NCBI GenBank assembly: GCA_014379485.1
Contig: JACMLS010001034.1
Location: 1-14,748, forward strand
Source: Bacteroidia bacterium
GTDB lineage: Bacteria; Bacteroidota; Bacteroidia; B-17B0; Aurantibacillaceae
Length of the DNA: 14,748 nucleotides
Direction: 5' to 3'
Positions 1-7,375 of the stretch are shown one piece after another. The notes beneath the pieces were generated by a model that ran no database searches, was not told where the DNA came from, and saw nothing but the letters and a program-made list of their open reading frames with translations. Position 1 is the first letter of the stretch. The number at the start of each line of letters is the position of its first letter. A program made the position numbers and the translations under genes.

Positions 1-384
1 TTGAGAATAATCCTCATTAGTGTAAATAAAAATAAGTCCGTGCTCATCAAAAGCAATGTAATCTCCCTTTTCGGAATTTCGAATCATTAAATCATGGTAA
101 CCATTATGAAATATTGCATCTTCAAATCTTGTCATTACCTGATGTACTCTTTTCTTTGAAACTGTTCCGGAGTAACCAACCGGATTTTCCCGGCTTTCTA
201 AATCCCAAATTTTAATTTGTACTTCTTCAGAAGCCTGATTGATAAAGCCGGCAAGTAATGTTCTTATCCTGATTTTATCTTTTAGCGAAATTACATACCG
301 CTTACCCTTTCCATTCTTCTGAATTAAATAAAAAGAATCTTTTGTAAAATCTCTGGAAGCGCACTTGATTGGGATATTATCCAT
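1..384 (-). CDS. Partial hypothetical protein (N-terminal 128 residues)
   Basis: An open frame reads leftwards from an ATG at 384-382 to the window edge without a stop, giving 128 residues that begin MDNIPIKCASRDFTKDSF. An in-frame TAA lies three codons upstream (391-393), so this ATG is the first possible start. The protein is soluble-looking, with no signal peptide or membrane helix. It is rich in alternating beta-type and charged segments (for example KGKRYVISLKDKIRIRTLL and YIAFDEHGLIFIYTNED). I do not recognise a family. Coding is supported by the long open frame, normal amino-acid composition and a well-formed promoter upstream (555-582). The C-terminus lies outside the window, so length and function cannot be judged. 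Confidence 0.7.
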   Translation of the reverse strand, partial: MDNIPIKCASRDFTKDSFYLIQKNGKGKRYVISLKDKIRIRTLLAGFINQASEEVQIKIWDLESRENPVGYSGTVSKKRVHQVMTRFEDAIFHNGYHDLMIRNSEKGDYIAFDEHGLIFIYTNEDYSQ

Positions 385-699
385 TCGTTCTTATTTGCAG
401 GGGCTATTCGTCTTTATATTCAATTTTCTTTTAACCGGGTTTTCTGCTTCAGAAAATCCTTTAGACCCTACTTACCGGGCTAATTTCTCCTGTCCTCAAT
501 AATTATAATGATCGATTATTTCTTACGTATTATCGGTTTAAAATAATGCCGGTACAAATTTATTGTTTTGACTAACAGGCAATTAAAGCAACACCGGCGC
601 CCGAAACCGCTCTGAAACAAAAATAGGAAATCTTTTTGGATGGTAGGGTAGCATAGCATATATGCGTTTTATTATCAAACACCCTAACAAACAGCAATC
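385..699. other. Intergenic spacer between divergent genes
   Basis: I see no gene in these 315 bases. They separate the leftward partial gene from the two rightward mini-ORFs. They contain the leftward promoter at 555-582 and a perfect short hairpin at 440-456 (TTTTCTG, loop CTT, CAGAAAA). The hairpin would lie inside the roughly 165-nt untranslated leader of the leftward gene. A 10-base perfect palindrome GCATATATGC lies at 656-665, about 35 bases before the rightward mini-ORF. No convincing -7/-33 pair was found for the rightward direction. Confidence 0.6.
555..582 (-). promoter_or_regulatory. Putative Bacteroidota-type promoter for the leftward partial gene
   Basis: Read on the minus strand, TAAATTTG (562-555) is a full match to the Bacteroidota -7 consensus TAnnTTTG. 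A TTG at 582-580 lies 17 bases upstream, which fits the -33 element and usual spacing. Transcription would start near 548, leaving a leader of about 165 nt before the ATG at 384. The match is by eye only. Confidence 0.5.
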
Positions 700-897
700 A
701 TGGAAACTTTAAACAACAACAGCAAAGCCGGCACAATGAATTTGTTTTTTTCTTTTATCAATAAATTATTCAGCAAAGAAAATTCAGTTGGCAATTTTTT
801 AGAAACAACTGATGAAACAAACAGAGAACAACGCTTAATGAGACATGAGAACAGGGTGGCACAAAACTCAGTTTGGTCTTCATCTCCCTGGTTGTAA
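700..897 (+). CDS. Small hypothetical protein, 65 aa
   Basis: A 65-codon ORF begins METLNNNSKAGTMNLFFSF and ends with a C-terminus containing two tryptophans (SVWSSSPWL). It has a short hydrophobic patch near residues 14-24 (MNLFFSFINKLF) and then a polar, charged middle (ETTDETNREQRLMRHENRV). There is no cysteine, signal peptide or obvious membrane helix. I do not recognise a family. It sits alone between divergent units and is followed 32 bases later by a second mini-ORF (930-1022) that also ends in a W-containing hydrophobic tail. Support is moderate: there is no overlapping gene on either strand and the composition looks protein-like, but no clear promoter was found. It could be a small secreted or peptide-precursor gene, a remnant, or a chance ORF. 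Confidence 0.45.
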   Translation: METLNNNSKAGTMNLFFSFINKLFSKENSVGNFLETTDETNREQRLMRHENRVAQNSVWSSSPWL

Positions 898-929
898 AAT
901 TTAATTTAATAAAAATCAATTATTCAAAA

Positions 930-1022
930 ATGAAAGTTTCAGCAGAAATGGAGGCACAGAGTCCGGACCACGATCCTAAAAGTAAAGAGATAGAACTTCC
1001 TGTCTGGGTTATCTTGTTTTAA
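930..1022 (+). CDS. Very small hypothetical ORF, 30 aa
   Basis: An ATG preceded by an A-rich stretch (TATTCAAAAATG), typical of Bacteroidota initiation regions, opens 30 codons. They start MKVSAEMEAQSPDHDP and end KEIELPVWVILF before TAA. An acidic/polar front half leads to a hydrophobic aromatic tail. It lies 32 bases after the 65-aa ORF and its stop is 8 bases from the end of the convergent radA. The pair could be co-transcribed. At this length coding cannot be established from one sequence, and no family is recognised. Confidence 0.3.
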   Translation: MKVSAEMEAQSPDHDPKSKEIELPVWVILF

Positions 1023-1030
1023 ACCTCGTA

Positions 1031-2401
1031 TCACCCAAACAATTTCTCAAACACCTCTTCCATTTTAGCGACCGTTACAATTTCGATCTTAAAATCTTTC
1101 ACCTCAATTCCTTTTTTGTTGAAGGATGAAATAAAGATCTGATCGAAACCCAATTTCTCTGCTTCAGAAATCCGTTGGTCAATTCTGTTTACCGGACGAA
1201 TTTCTCCGGTTAAACCAACTTCACCCGCAAAGCAAATGTTTTGTTTTATAGGCATGTCTTCGTTGCTCGATAAAATTCCGCAGACCAAAGCGAGATCTAT
1301 TGCGGGGTCTTCTACTTTTATTCCGCCCGCAATATTTAAAAAAACATCTTTTACTCCTAAGCGAAAGCCGCAGCGTTTTTCTAAAACGGCAAGTAGCATA
1401 TTTAATCTTCTTAAATCGTAACCGGTTGATGAACGTTGCGGCGTTCCGTAAGCGGCAGAACTTACCAATGCCTGCGTTTCAATCAGCAAAGGACGATTTC
1501 CCTCTAAAGAAGCGGCAATGGCAACACCGCTTGTTGCGATCTCTCTTGTAGTAATTAATATTTCACTCGGGTTGCTTACTTCGCGCAAGCCGCTGCCCTG
1601 CATTTCATAAATTCCTAATTCGTTGGTAGAACCAAAACGGTTTTTTGTGGTGCGCAGTAAACGGTATACATGGTTTCTGTCTCCCTCAAATTGCAAAACA
1701 GTATCAACCATGTGCTCCAACACTTTTGGTCCGGCCAAACTTCCTTCTTTGGTAATATGGCCGATAATAAAAACGGGCGTGCCGCTTTCTTTTGCAAAAC
1801 GCATTAACTCTGCAGCGCACTCGCGCACTTGCGAAACAGAGCCGGGAGAAGATTCTATATGTGAAGTGTGCAGCGTTTGTATCGAATCAATAATTAAAAG
1901 TCCGGGCTCTAACACTTCTACCTGCTTAAAAATATTTTGTGTATTTGTTTCTGCAAGAATAAAACAGGTTTCGTTTACAATTCCAATTCTATCTGCGCGC
2001 ATTCTTATCTGCTGTTCGCTTTCCTCTCCTGATACGTATAAAACTTTTACCCCTTTTAAAATTAAGGCAAGCTGCAACATCAAAGTAGATTTTCCAATTC
2101 CGGGTTCTCCGCCAAATAAAACCAGTGAGCCCGGCACAATTCCTCCTCCCAGAACACGGTTTAATTCTGTGTCTGTTGTGGGAATTCTTATTTGCTCAAG
2201 CATACCAATATCTGCGAGCGCTTTTGGTTTGTTTATGCGTTGCGAGGCTTTCGAAATTCCGGGTGTAAGATCTTTTGTGTCTTTCTGCACAATTTCTTCA
2301 ACCAGCGTATTCCACTCACCGCATGAAGGACATTTGCCCTGCCATTTGTGAGACTGGGCACCGCAGGTTTGGCAGAAGAAAGATGTTTTAGTTTTAGCCA
2401 T
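1031..2401 (-). CDS. radA: DNA repair protein RadA (Sms)
   Basis: This is a complete 456-residue RadA, the usual length for the family. RadA is a RecA-like ATPase that drives branch migration of recombination intermediates and assists RecA during repair. The domains read in order. An N-terminal C4 zinc finger uses C10, C13, C24 and C27 (CQTCG and CPSCGEWN). Walker A is GGEPGIGKST at 97-106, and Walker B is LLIIDS at about 168-173. The RadA-specific KNRFG motif is at 253-257. A C-terminal Lon-protease-like domain covers about residues 280-456 (LLIETQALVS, SSTGYDLRRLNMLLAVLEKR, FLNIAGGIKVEDPAIDLA). The start is fixed by the zinc finger directly after MAKTKTSFF. It is convergent with the two mini-ORFs and divergent from the TPR array, with which no functional link is implied. 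Confidence 0.97.
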   Translation of the reverse strand: MAKTKTSFFCQTCGAQSHKWQGKCPSCGEWNTLVEEIVQKDTKDLTPGISKASQRINKPKALADIGMLEQIRIPTTDTELNRVLGGGIVPGSLVLFGGEPGIGKSTLMLQLALILKGVKVLYVSGEESEQQIRMRADRIGIVNETCFILAETNTQNIFKQVEVLEPGLLIIDSIQTLHTSHIESSPGSVSQVRECAAELMRFAKESGTPVFIIGHITKEGSLAGPKVLEHMVDTVLQFEGDRNHVYRLLRTTKNRFGSTNELGIYEMQGSGLREVSNPSEILITTREIATSGVAIAASLEGNRPLLIETQALVSSAAYGTPQRSSTGYDLRRLNMLLAVLEKRCGFRLGVKDVFLNIAGGIKVEDPAIDLALVCGILSSNEDMPIKQNICFAGEVGLTGEIRPVNRIDQRISEAEKLGFDQIFISSFNKKGIEVKDFKIEIVTVAKMEEVFEKLFG

Positions 2402-2558
2402 TTTTGAAAGGGACGAGGTTGAGGGACGGGTGAAAAGTAAAAAGGATCATATTCAAAAATTTTGAGTGATAAAATTAAAAAAAATTAGAGGGGAAATAAT
2501 TTTAATTTATCAACTAAAAACATAGCTAAAAAAACAAACACGATCGCGGAAAATTTTC

Positions 2559-2566
2559 TATCTTGC
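2559..2566 (+). promoter_or_regulatory. Candidate -7 box for the TPR gene array
   Basis: TATCTTGC about 30 bases before the ATG at 2596 resembles the common Bacteroidota -7 form TATCTTTGC with one T missing. No TTG was found at the right -33 distance, so this is a weak call. It is the best candidate in the 194-base radA/TPR divergent spacer. Confidence 0.3.
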
Positions 2567-2595
2567 CTCTGTGGTGTTTCAAACAAAAATGAGTA

Positions 2596-4212
2596 ATGAG
2601 CACGGATAAGTTTTTTGTTTTATTGCTGGCTTGCTTTGTGTGCCGGTTTTCCTTTTCTCAAAGCCCGGAAATTGATTCGCTTAAACAGGCGCTTAAATCC
2701 GCAAAACATGATACGGCAAGAATGGATATTTTGCAGGAGCTGGTTGAAGCGATCAGTGACGATAACGTGTGGCCAACATATAATGAACAGGCGCATAAGC
2801 TGGCTACTGACCTGTCTCAAAGCAAAAACGAAAAAATAAGGAAAAAAGGAAAACAAGGTCTTGCTTACAGTTTAAATAACCTTGCGTTTTTTTGGGAGCA
2901 AAAAGGAGATGTGCCAAAAGCGTTGGATTACTATGAGCGCAGCCTTAGTGCCCAAAATGAGGTAGGGGATAAAGAAGGATTAGCCACCAGCTACAATAAC
3001 ATGGGGCTCATTTTCAGATACCAGGGCAATGCTTTAAAGGGAATGGACTATCTTAAGAAAGGATTAAAAATACGGGAAGAGATTGGCGATAAGAAAGGGA
3101 TTGGACATTCACTTCTTAACCTCGCTTTTGTACACTCGCAACAGGGAGACATTCAAAAGGCCCTGGATTATAATACGCGGGCGCTAAAAATTGCTGAAGA
3201 GTTAAAGGACGCCGACGGAACTGCAACTGCATTAGGAAATATTGCTGTTCTTTACAATAACCAGGGCGATCTGCAAAAATCCATTGAGTATTTTACGCGC
3301 GGGCTTAAAATACGGGAAGAGATGGGTGATAAAGACGGTGTTGCCAATTCTTTTAGTAACCTTGGCGTCATTTATTCAGACCGCAAAGATTTTAAAAAAG
3401 CCGAAGATTATTATTTGAAAAGTTTAAAGATCAGGGAAGAGCTCGGAAACAAAAAAGGCATTGCATACTCGCTTGTAAACCTTGGAGCCTTGTATAAAAA
3501 CCAGGCGAAACTTGAGTCAGCACTTGAGTGTTATAGCAGGAGCTTAAAAATAAACAATGAGCTGGGAAGCACTGAAGGCAAAATAAGCAGTTTGGTAAGC
3601 ATGGCGAGGGTTTATTTTATGCAAAAAAAATATGCGTCCGCTATTTCGTATGCCGACAGTTCGCTTTTGCTTTCCAGCCAACAGGGCTTTCCGGAAAACA
3701 TAAAAAACGCGGCTGAGCTGTTGAAAAGCATTTACAAAGAAACAAACAAACCAAAACAGGCGCTTGAAATGTTTGAATTGTACGTTCGAATGCGGGACAG
3801 CATCTCCAATGAATCTAACCGTAAAGCTTCTGTAAAAACTCAGTTAAAATACGAGTACGAAAAAAGATCGGCGGCAGATTCTGTAAAGAACGCTGAGCAA
3901 CAGAAGGTGAAAGATGCGCAACTTACCGCGCAAACTGCTTCGTTAAAACAAGAAAAATTTCAGCGCTATGCCTTAGTTGTTGGTTTGTTGATCGTTTTGG
4001 GGGGATTAGGATTTGTGATCAATCGTTTCCGTATCACGCAAAAGCAGAAAAAAATTATTGAGGAGCAAAAAATAAAAGTAGATGAAGCTTTTGAAAAACT
4101 GCATGAGAAAAACAAGGAAGTAATGGATAGCATACATTATGCAAAACGAATCCAGTCTGCGCTCTTAACGTCAGAAAAATATATTGAGCGGGTATTAAAA
4201 CGAAAAACTTAA
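2596..4212 (+). CDS. TPR membrane protein with SpoIIE-type signalling helix but no phosphatase domain (paralogue 1)
   Basis: 538 residues. A signal peptide occupies residues 1-22, ending FSFSQ. Eight TPR units of almost exactly 40 residues follow (about 85-410), most with the pattern GDKxGxAxSxxNLGxIY-QGDxxKALDYYxxSLKIREE. A conserved juxtamembrane segment (YEYEKRSAADSVKNAEQQK) comes next, then one transmembrane helix (about 458-476, YALVVGLLIVLGGLGFVI). The cytoplasmic tail of about 60 residues is a charged coiled coil ending DSIHYAKRIQSALLTSEKY. The predicted topology is periplasmic TPRs with a cytoplasmic tail. In Bacteroidota SpoIIE phosphatases the DSIxYAxxIQ helix precedes the catalytic domain; here the protein stops soon after it. 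The next gene begins 10 nt later, and its tail is nearly the same. The gene probably encodes a sensor or scaffold acting on a separate partner (inference). The ligand is unknown. Confidence 0.85.
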   Translation: MSTDKFFVLLLACFVCRFSFSQSPEIDSLKQALKSAKHDTARMDILQELVEAISDDNVWPTYNEQAHKLATDLSQSKNEKIRKKGKQGLAYSLNNLAFFWEQKGDVPKALDYYERSLSAQNEVGDKEGLATSYNNMGLIFRYQGNALKGMDYLKKGLKIREEIGDKKGIGHSLLNLAFVHSQQGDIQKALDYNTRALKIAEELKDADGTATALGNIAVLYNNQGDLQKSIEYFTRGLKIREEMGDKDGVANSFSNLGVIYSDRKDFKKAEDYYLKSLKIREELGNKKGIAYSLVNLGALYKNQAKLESALECYSRSLKINNELGSTEGKISSLVSMARVYFMQKKYASAISYADSSLLLSSQQGFPENIKNAAELLKSIYKETNKPKQALEMFELYVRMRDSISNESNRKASVKTQLKYEYEKRSAADSVKNAEQQKVKDAQLTAQTASLKQEKFQRYALVVGLLIVLGGLGFVINRFRITQKQKKIIEEQKIKVDEAFEKLHEKNKEVMDSIHYAKRIQSALLTSEKYIERVLKRKT

Positions 4213-4222
4213 GAAGAAAAAA

Positions 4223-5752
4223 TTGATATTGAAGAAAAAATATTTTTTTGCTCTCCTGGCAATTGCCGTTTCAGTTTTTGCTTTTTCGCAGAAAAAAAAG
4301 ATTGACTCGCTTCGTATTGCTATAAGTAAAACGGGCAACGATACGGCAAAGCTTGATGCTATGCTGAACCTTGGCGAATTGGTTTTTTTGCATGATCCCG
4401 ATTCCGCTTTTATTCTCTGGTCAGAAGTTCAGGCGCTTACTGAAAAAAAAATTGCTTCTTTAAAAAAGGGAGATGCATTATATGATCCTTTGCGGAAACG
4501 ACTGGCTGGCGCTTTGAGCACAATAGGTTATTATTATCAGCAAAAAGGCGATATGAACAAAGCGATGGAATATCACACCAAAAGTTTAAAGATACAACTT
4601 GAGGCAGGAGATAAATTCGGCTCAGCACAATCATTTAATAATATAGGATCTATCAGCCATAGTAAAGGAGATATTCCTTTGGCTTTAGATTATTATAGTA
4701 AAAGTTTAAAATTGCGCGAAGAGGTGAATGATAAACACGGAATAGCAATAATACTAAATAATATTGGGCGTATTTATTACGAACAGGGTGATACGGTACG
4801 CACACTGGAGTATTTTGAAAAAAGTCTGAGCATGCGTAAAAAAGCGGGAGACAAAAAAGCCATTGCAACTTCTTTAAGTAATCTTGCGCAAATTTATTCA
4901 GGACAGGGCAATTATTTAAAGGCGCTTGAATATGCAGAGAATGCCTTAAAATTAAGAGAGGAGATTGGAGATAAAAACGGAATTGCAACCTCGCTTAATA
5001 ATATAGGCGGACTTCATATGCGGCATGGCGAAACGCAAAAAGGCCTGGAGTACTATGAGAAAAGCCTGGTAATTGATAGAGAGATTGGCGACAAACAAGG
5101 AGTTGCCGCTACGCTTAATAATCTTGGAATTGTTTATTTTAAACTAAAGAATTTTTCAAAGGCGCTTGAGTTCTCTTTGTCCTCATTAAAATTAAGCAAA
5201 GAGATCGGGTCTCCGCAAAGCATCAGAAACGCATCAAAACAATTGTATACGATCTATAAGCAACCGGAGTTTTCAGGACACAATTACCGGCAGGCACTTG
5301 AAAATTTTGAATTGTATGTTTTAATGCGCGATAGTTTAAACAATGTGGCAACACGTAAGGCAAGCATAAAAAATATGCTGAAATACGAATACGAAAAAAA
5401 ATCTGCCGCAGATTCTGTAAAAAACGCCGAACAGCAAAAAGTAAAAGACGCGCAACTGGCCGCACAAACCGCTTCGCTTAAACAGGAAAAGTTTGAACGT
5501 TACTCTTTAGTTGTTGGCTTGCTGATCGTTCTGGCCGGCTTAGCATTTGTAATAAATCGTTTTCGACTTACAAGCAAACAGAAAAAAATAATTGTACAAC
5601 AAAAAATTATTGTAGACGAAGCTTTTGAAAAACTGCATGAGAAAAACAAAGAGGTAATGGATTCTATTTATTACGCAAAAAGAATTCAAACGGCTTTAAT
5701 TACTTCTGAAAAATACATGCAGCGGGTTTTAATTAAAATAAAAAGCAAATGA
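4223..5752 (+). CDS. TPR membrane protein with SpoIIE-type signalling helix but no phosphatase domain (paralogue 2)
   Basis: 509 residues, using a TTG start at 4223; a second in-frame TTG at 4229 is equally possible. The in-frame stop at 4196-4198 and the absence of any ATG before the signal peptide rule out an ATG start. A lysine-rich signal peptide (residues 1-23, ending FAFSQ) is followed by about seven 40-residue TPRs (about 90-375; the last is slightly longer). The juxtamembrane KKSAADSVKNAEQQK segment, a transmembrane helix (about 427-444) and a cytoplasmic coiled coil ending DSIYYAKRIQTALITSEKY come next. From the juxtamembrane segment to the IQ helix it is nearly identical to the upstream paralogue, while the TPRs differ. 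The start lies 10 nt after the upstream stop and the 3' end overlaps the next gene as ATGA. This indicates one operon with translational coupling, and the TTG start suggests translation depends on the upstream gene. Confidence 0.83.
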   Translation: MILKKKYFFALLAIAVSVFAFSQKKKIDSLRIAISKTGNDTAKLDAMLNLGELVFLHDPDSAFILWSEVQALTEKKIASLKKGDALYDPLRKRLAGALSTIGYYYQQKGDMNKAMEYHTKSLKIQLEAGDKFGSAQSFNNIGSISHSKGDIPLALDYYSKSLKLREEVNDKHGIAIILNNIGRIYYEQGDTVRTLEYFEKSLSMRKKAGDKKAIATSLSNLAQIYSGQGNYLKALEYAENALKLREEIGDKNGIATSLNNIGGLHMRHGETQKGLEYYEKSLVIDREIGDKQGVAATLNNLGIVYFKLKNFSKALEFSLSSLKLSKEIGSPQSIRNASKQLYTIYKQPEFSGHNYRQALENFELYVLMRDSLNNVATRKASIKNMLKYEYEKKSAADSVKNAEQQKVKDAQLAAQTASLKQEKFERYSLVVGLLIVLAGLAFVINRFRLTSKQKKIIVQQKIIVDEAFEKLHEKNKEVMDSIYYAKRIQTALITSEKYMQRVLIKIKSK

Positions 5753-7245
5753 AGGCTTCCGGAACAAAATGTTTTCTATTCTTTTTTCTGCTACACAGTA
5801 CATTTATTTCTTTTTCGCAGAACAGGAAAGCCGACTCACTCCTCCGTTTTCTAAAAACAGCAAAAGAGGATACAAACAAATTAATCTCTCTTAACCTGCT
5901 AACAGACCAATTGCGCAAAACCAGCAACTTTGATACCGCGCTGGCATATGCACAACAGGCAAAAGATCTTGCAGAAAAACTCATTACCTCTTCAGGCGAA
6001 GGAACCGCACCGTTGCGTTCGGCAAAAAAGGGAATTACTGACGCCTATAACAACATGGGCCTTATTTATGCTGACCGAGCTAATTATCCAGAAGCATTAA
6101 AAAACTATTCAATTGCGCTCAGAATGAGAGAAGATATCGGATTTAGAAAGGGAGTTGCAGGGACTCATATCCACATTGGAACCGTTTATTGGAACCAAGG
6201 CAACTATCCTTTCGCTTTGAAGAGTTTTTTTGCTGCATTGAAAATATTTGAAGAAACAGGCAATAAAAAGGGAATTGCTGATGCTTATACTAGTCTTGGA
6301 AATATTTACGCAAACCAAGAAAATTATCCTGAAGCATTGAAAAATTATTCTGCAGCTTTGAAAATGCAGGAAATAACCAAATCGAAAAAGGGAAAGGCAT
6401 GGTCGCATAATAACATTGGACTTGTTTATTGGAATCAGCGCAATTTCGCCGGCGCTTTGAAAAATTATTCTGTAGCACTAAAATTATTTGAAGATGCGGG
6501 AGATAAAAACGGGATCGCCGCTTCCTACAGCAATATAGGTCTTATTTATTTTGACACAGGTGATTACGCTGGGGCTTTAAAAAATTATTTAGCTGCGCTG
6601 GAAATTCAAAAAAAGGCCGGTAATATGCTGGGAATTGCATATTCTTATACGAACGCAGGGGGTGCGGAACTGAAACTTAACAATATTAAAGCGGCAAAAA
6701 ATTATTTTAAAAGTGCATTGCTGCTTGCAGCCGAAATCGGAAGCAAAGAAATAATAAAAGACTCTTACCAAGGCCTTACAGAACTGTACAGCGCTACCGG
6801 AAAATACAAAGAGGCCCTTGAAAACAATAAACTCTACATTGCTTACAGAGACTCCGTACTCAACGAAGAAAATACAAAAAAAACAATTCAGTCGCAAATG
6901 CAATACGATTTTGATAAACGATCTGCGGCAGATTCCATAAAAAATTCAGAAGCTAAAAAGTTTGAAGAAATAAAACACCAGCAGGAAATTGCACGGCAAA
7001 AAACCTTTACTTATGGTGGTATTGCCGGCTTTTTGATCATGATCGTTGTTGCCGGAATTTCTTATTTCGCTTTTCGCAACAAGAAAAAAGCAAATGCAGA
7101 AATTACCAGGCAAAAACATTTAGTAGAAGAAAAACAAAAAGAAATTTTAGATAGCATTTATTACGCGCGAAGAATTCAGCGCGCATTGCTTGCCCCTGAG
7201 TTTTATATTAACAGGGAATTAAAAAGGCTGAATCGCAACACGTAA
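5749..7245 (+). CDS. TPR membrane protein with SpoIIE-type signalling helix but no phosphatase domain (paralogue 3)
   Basis: 498 residues, starting at an ATG that overlaps the previous stop (ATGA, 5749-5752). A signal peptide (1-24, ending ISFSQ) leads into an N-terminal helical region and about seven 40-residue TPRs (about 85-365). These have a different flavour from paralogues 1 and 2: NYPEALKNYSxALKM instead of DxxKALEYYxKSLKI. The juxtamembrane motif persists (DKRSAADSIKNSEAKK), followed by a transmembrane helix at about 421-441 and a coiled coil ending ILDSIYYARRIQRALLAPE. Its tail is more diverged than those of paralogues 1 and 2. The last codons and TAA stop (AATCGCAACACGTAA) lie inside the start of a dispersed inverted repeat (7235-7305), so the repeat appears to supply the C-terminus NRNT. 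It is the third gene of the operon. No catalytic domain follows in any frame. Confidence 0.85.
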   Translation: MKASGTKCFLFFFLLHSTFISFSQNRKADSLLRFLKTAKEDTNKLISLNLLTDQLRKTSNFDTALAYAQQAKDLAEKLITSSGEGTAPLRSAKKGITDAYNNMGLIYADRANYPEALKNYSIALRMREDIGFRKGVAGTHIHIGTVYWNQGNYPFALKSFFAALKIFEETGNKKGIADAYTSLGNIYANQENYPEALKNYSAALKMQEITKSKKGKAWSHNNIGLVYWNQRNFAGALKNYSVALKLFEDAGDKNGIAASYSNIGLIYFDTGDYAGALKNYLAALEIQKKAGNMLGIAYSYTNAGGAELKLNNIKAAKNYFKSALLLAAEIGSKEIIKDSYQGLTELYSATGKYKEALENNKLYIAYRDSVLNEENTKKTIQSQMQYDFDKRSAADSIKNSEAKKFEEIKHQQEIARQKTFTYGGIAGFLIMIVVAGISYFAFRNKKKANAEITRQKHLVEEKQKEILDSIYYARRIQRALLAPEFYINRELKRLNRNT

Positions 7246-7305
7246 AACAAGTCCAAAGTTGGACCCTTAGGATCAAATGAGAGGGTTAAACTTGGACTGG
7301 TTTTA
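7235..7305. repeat. Dispersed inverted-repeat element, copy A (possible bidirectional terminator)
   Basis: The left arm 7243-7266 (TAAAACAAGTCCAAAGTTGG and four more bases) is nearly complementary to the right arm 7283-7305 (ending CTTGGACTGGTTTTA), giving a long imperfect hairpin with a loop of about 16 bases. A related copy lies at 8435-8523 in the same orientation. Shared blocks include GCAACA, GTAAAAC, AGTCCAAAGTT, ACCCTTA, ATCA, GTTAAACTT and ACTGGTTTTA. A-rich and T-rich ends around a GC-richer stem would suit a bidirectional terminator. It overlaps the last codons of the preceding gene. Confidence 0.75.
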
Positions 7306-7352
7306 TCAGACGCCGGAGCCTCGTTTCCTTTTTAGAAGTTAATTAACGGAAA

Positions 7353-7361
7353 TATATTTTG
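7353..7361 (+). promoter_or_regulatory. Candidate -7 box for the hypothetical gene at 7376
   Basis: TATATTTTG resembles the TAnnTTTG box and ends only 14 bases before the ATG, which would give a very short leader. No clear -33 TTG is seen at the right distance. The gene lies beyond a hairpin that would terminate the TPR transcript, so its own promoter is expected near here. Confidence 0.3.
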
Positions 7362-7375
7362 TACTTTTAAATCAC

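Noticed and set aside
1623..2351. Long plus-strand ORF (242 codons) opposite radA
   Set aside because: It is fully antisense to a well-conserved radA. Its translation is cysteine/serine-rich with no recognisable motif, typical of a shadow frame.
2620..2645. Lipoprotein signal (LLLAC) in TPR paralogue 1
   Set aside because: The cysteine comes only 13 residues in, the -2 residue is unusual for a lipobox, and the two paralogues have ordinary FSQ-type cleavage sites; a standard signal peptide fits better.
2860..3780. Regular 120-base periodicity resembling a repeat array
   Set aside because: It is the DNA image of 40-residue TPR units. Repeats are degenerate and coding, so not a CRISPR array or satellite.
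4150..4260. Possible frameshift separating paralogue 1 from a downstream phosphatase domain
   Set aside because: The sequence after the IQ helix goes straight into the next gene's signal peptide. No DIVSGDFY or DCTGHG motif occurs in any frame after paralogues 1, 2 or 3, so these are not broken TPR-SpoIIE fusions.
4653..4988. Minus-strand ORFs within the TPR and GAF genes (for example 111 codons here, 176 codons at 10286-10816)
   Set aside because: They lie opposite clearly coding repeats, have low-complexity hydrophobic/aromatic composition and no motifs; shadow frames.
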